From: Betaproteobacteria bacterium
GTDB lineage: Bacteria > Pseudomonadota > Gammaproteobacteria > Burkholderiales > CAIKXV01
DNA: 64,000 bases
Assembly: GCA_947458265.1 (NCBI GenBank)
Contig: CANGYF010000009.1
Location: 1-64,000, forward strand
Direction: 5' to 3'
The position numbers were made by a program, and so were the translations under genes. Below are positions 63,991 through 64,000 of the stretch, piece after piece. Within the stretch, counting starts at the first letter, position 1; each line of letters opens with the position of its first letter. The notes beneath the pieces are model-generated. The model did not search any database. It saw nothing but the letters and a program-made list of their open reading frames with translations, and had not been told where the DNA came from.

Positions 63991-64000
63991 GGGCGTACTC

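Overview
The window is uniformly GC-rich, with dense genes and short spacers. Gene content and order (glcF/queG/tsaE/amiC; ribF-ileS-lspA-ispH; murJ/rpsT; argD-argF...argG; many TctC/Bug binding proteins) point to a betaproteobacterium, most likely Burkholderiales. That is an inference from gene content; no rRNA is present. Nearly all very long extra reading frames are GC-driven shadows.

Layout. 1-4.7 kb: end of glycolate oxidase subunit glcF, queG and tsaE (tRNA modification), the cell-wall amidase amiC and a GGDEF diguanylate cyclase. 4.9 kb: tRNA-Thr(CGT). 5.4-22.3 kb: a type IV pilus minor-pilin/adhesin locus, pilE-fimT-pilV-pilW-pilX-pilY1 followed directly by a second pilV-pilW-pilX-pilY1 set. 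The first PilY1 has lost its metal-binding (MIDAS) residues and the second keeps them. 22.4-27.7 kb: minus-strand housekeeping operon ribF-ileS-lspA-ispH. 28-29.5 kb: malonyl-CoA decarboxylase with its own promoter and operator-like repeats.

29.5-36 kb is the most interesting part. It holds a PlcP-like metallophosphoesterase, phosphatidylserine decarboxylase, a class III aminotransferase of unknown role with a hydrophobic N-terminus, a small Mpo1-like membrane protein, a GT4 glycosyltransferase and an OlsB-like N-acyltransferase. Three intergenic spacers carry 11-bp-periodic repeats resembling PhoB (PHO) boxes. Together this looks like a phosphate-starvation membrane-lipid remodelling locus that swaps phospholipids for glyco- and ornithine-type lipids, with two extra genes that have no assigned place in the known pathway.

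36-43.5 kb: murJ, rpsT, arginine biosynthesis (argD, argF, argG) interrupted by a TctC gene, and a small DEDD-type exonuclease. 43.5-46.4 kb: a cluster of two BamE-like lipoproteins and a secreted/membrane protein whose 3' end, together with a convergent lipoprotein, lies in a roughly 1-kb AT-richer cassette resembling a toxin-tip/immunity exchange. 46.7-49.7 kb: a three-gene FAD-dependent (gluconate 2-dehydrogenase-like) periplasmic dehydrogenase with cytochrome c.

49.7-64 kb is a catabolic accessory region: several TctC/Bug proteins, cupin, MmgE/PrpD, a 4-oxalomesaconate-tautomerase-like PrpF protein, class II aldolase, 2-hydroxyacid dehydrogenase, carboxymuconolactone-decarboxylase-like protein, a LigI-like 2-pyrone-4,6-dicarboxylate lactonase and a ChrA transporter. 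A HigBA-type toxin-antitoxin pair sits among remnants (RHS fragment, attC-like repeat). GGGTCAGA-type repeats occur at two sites (40.5 and 51.9 kb).
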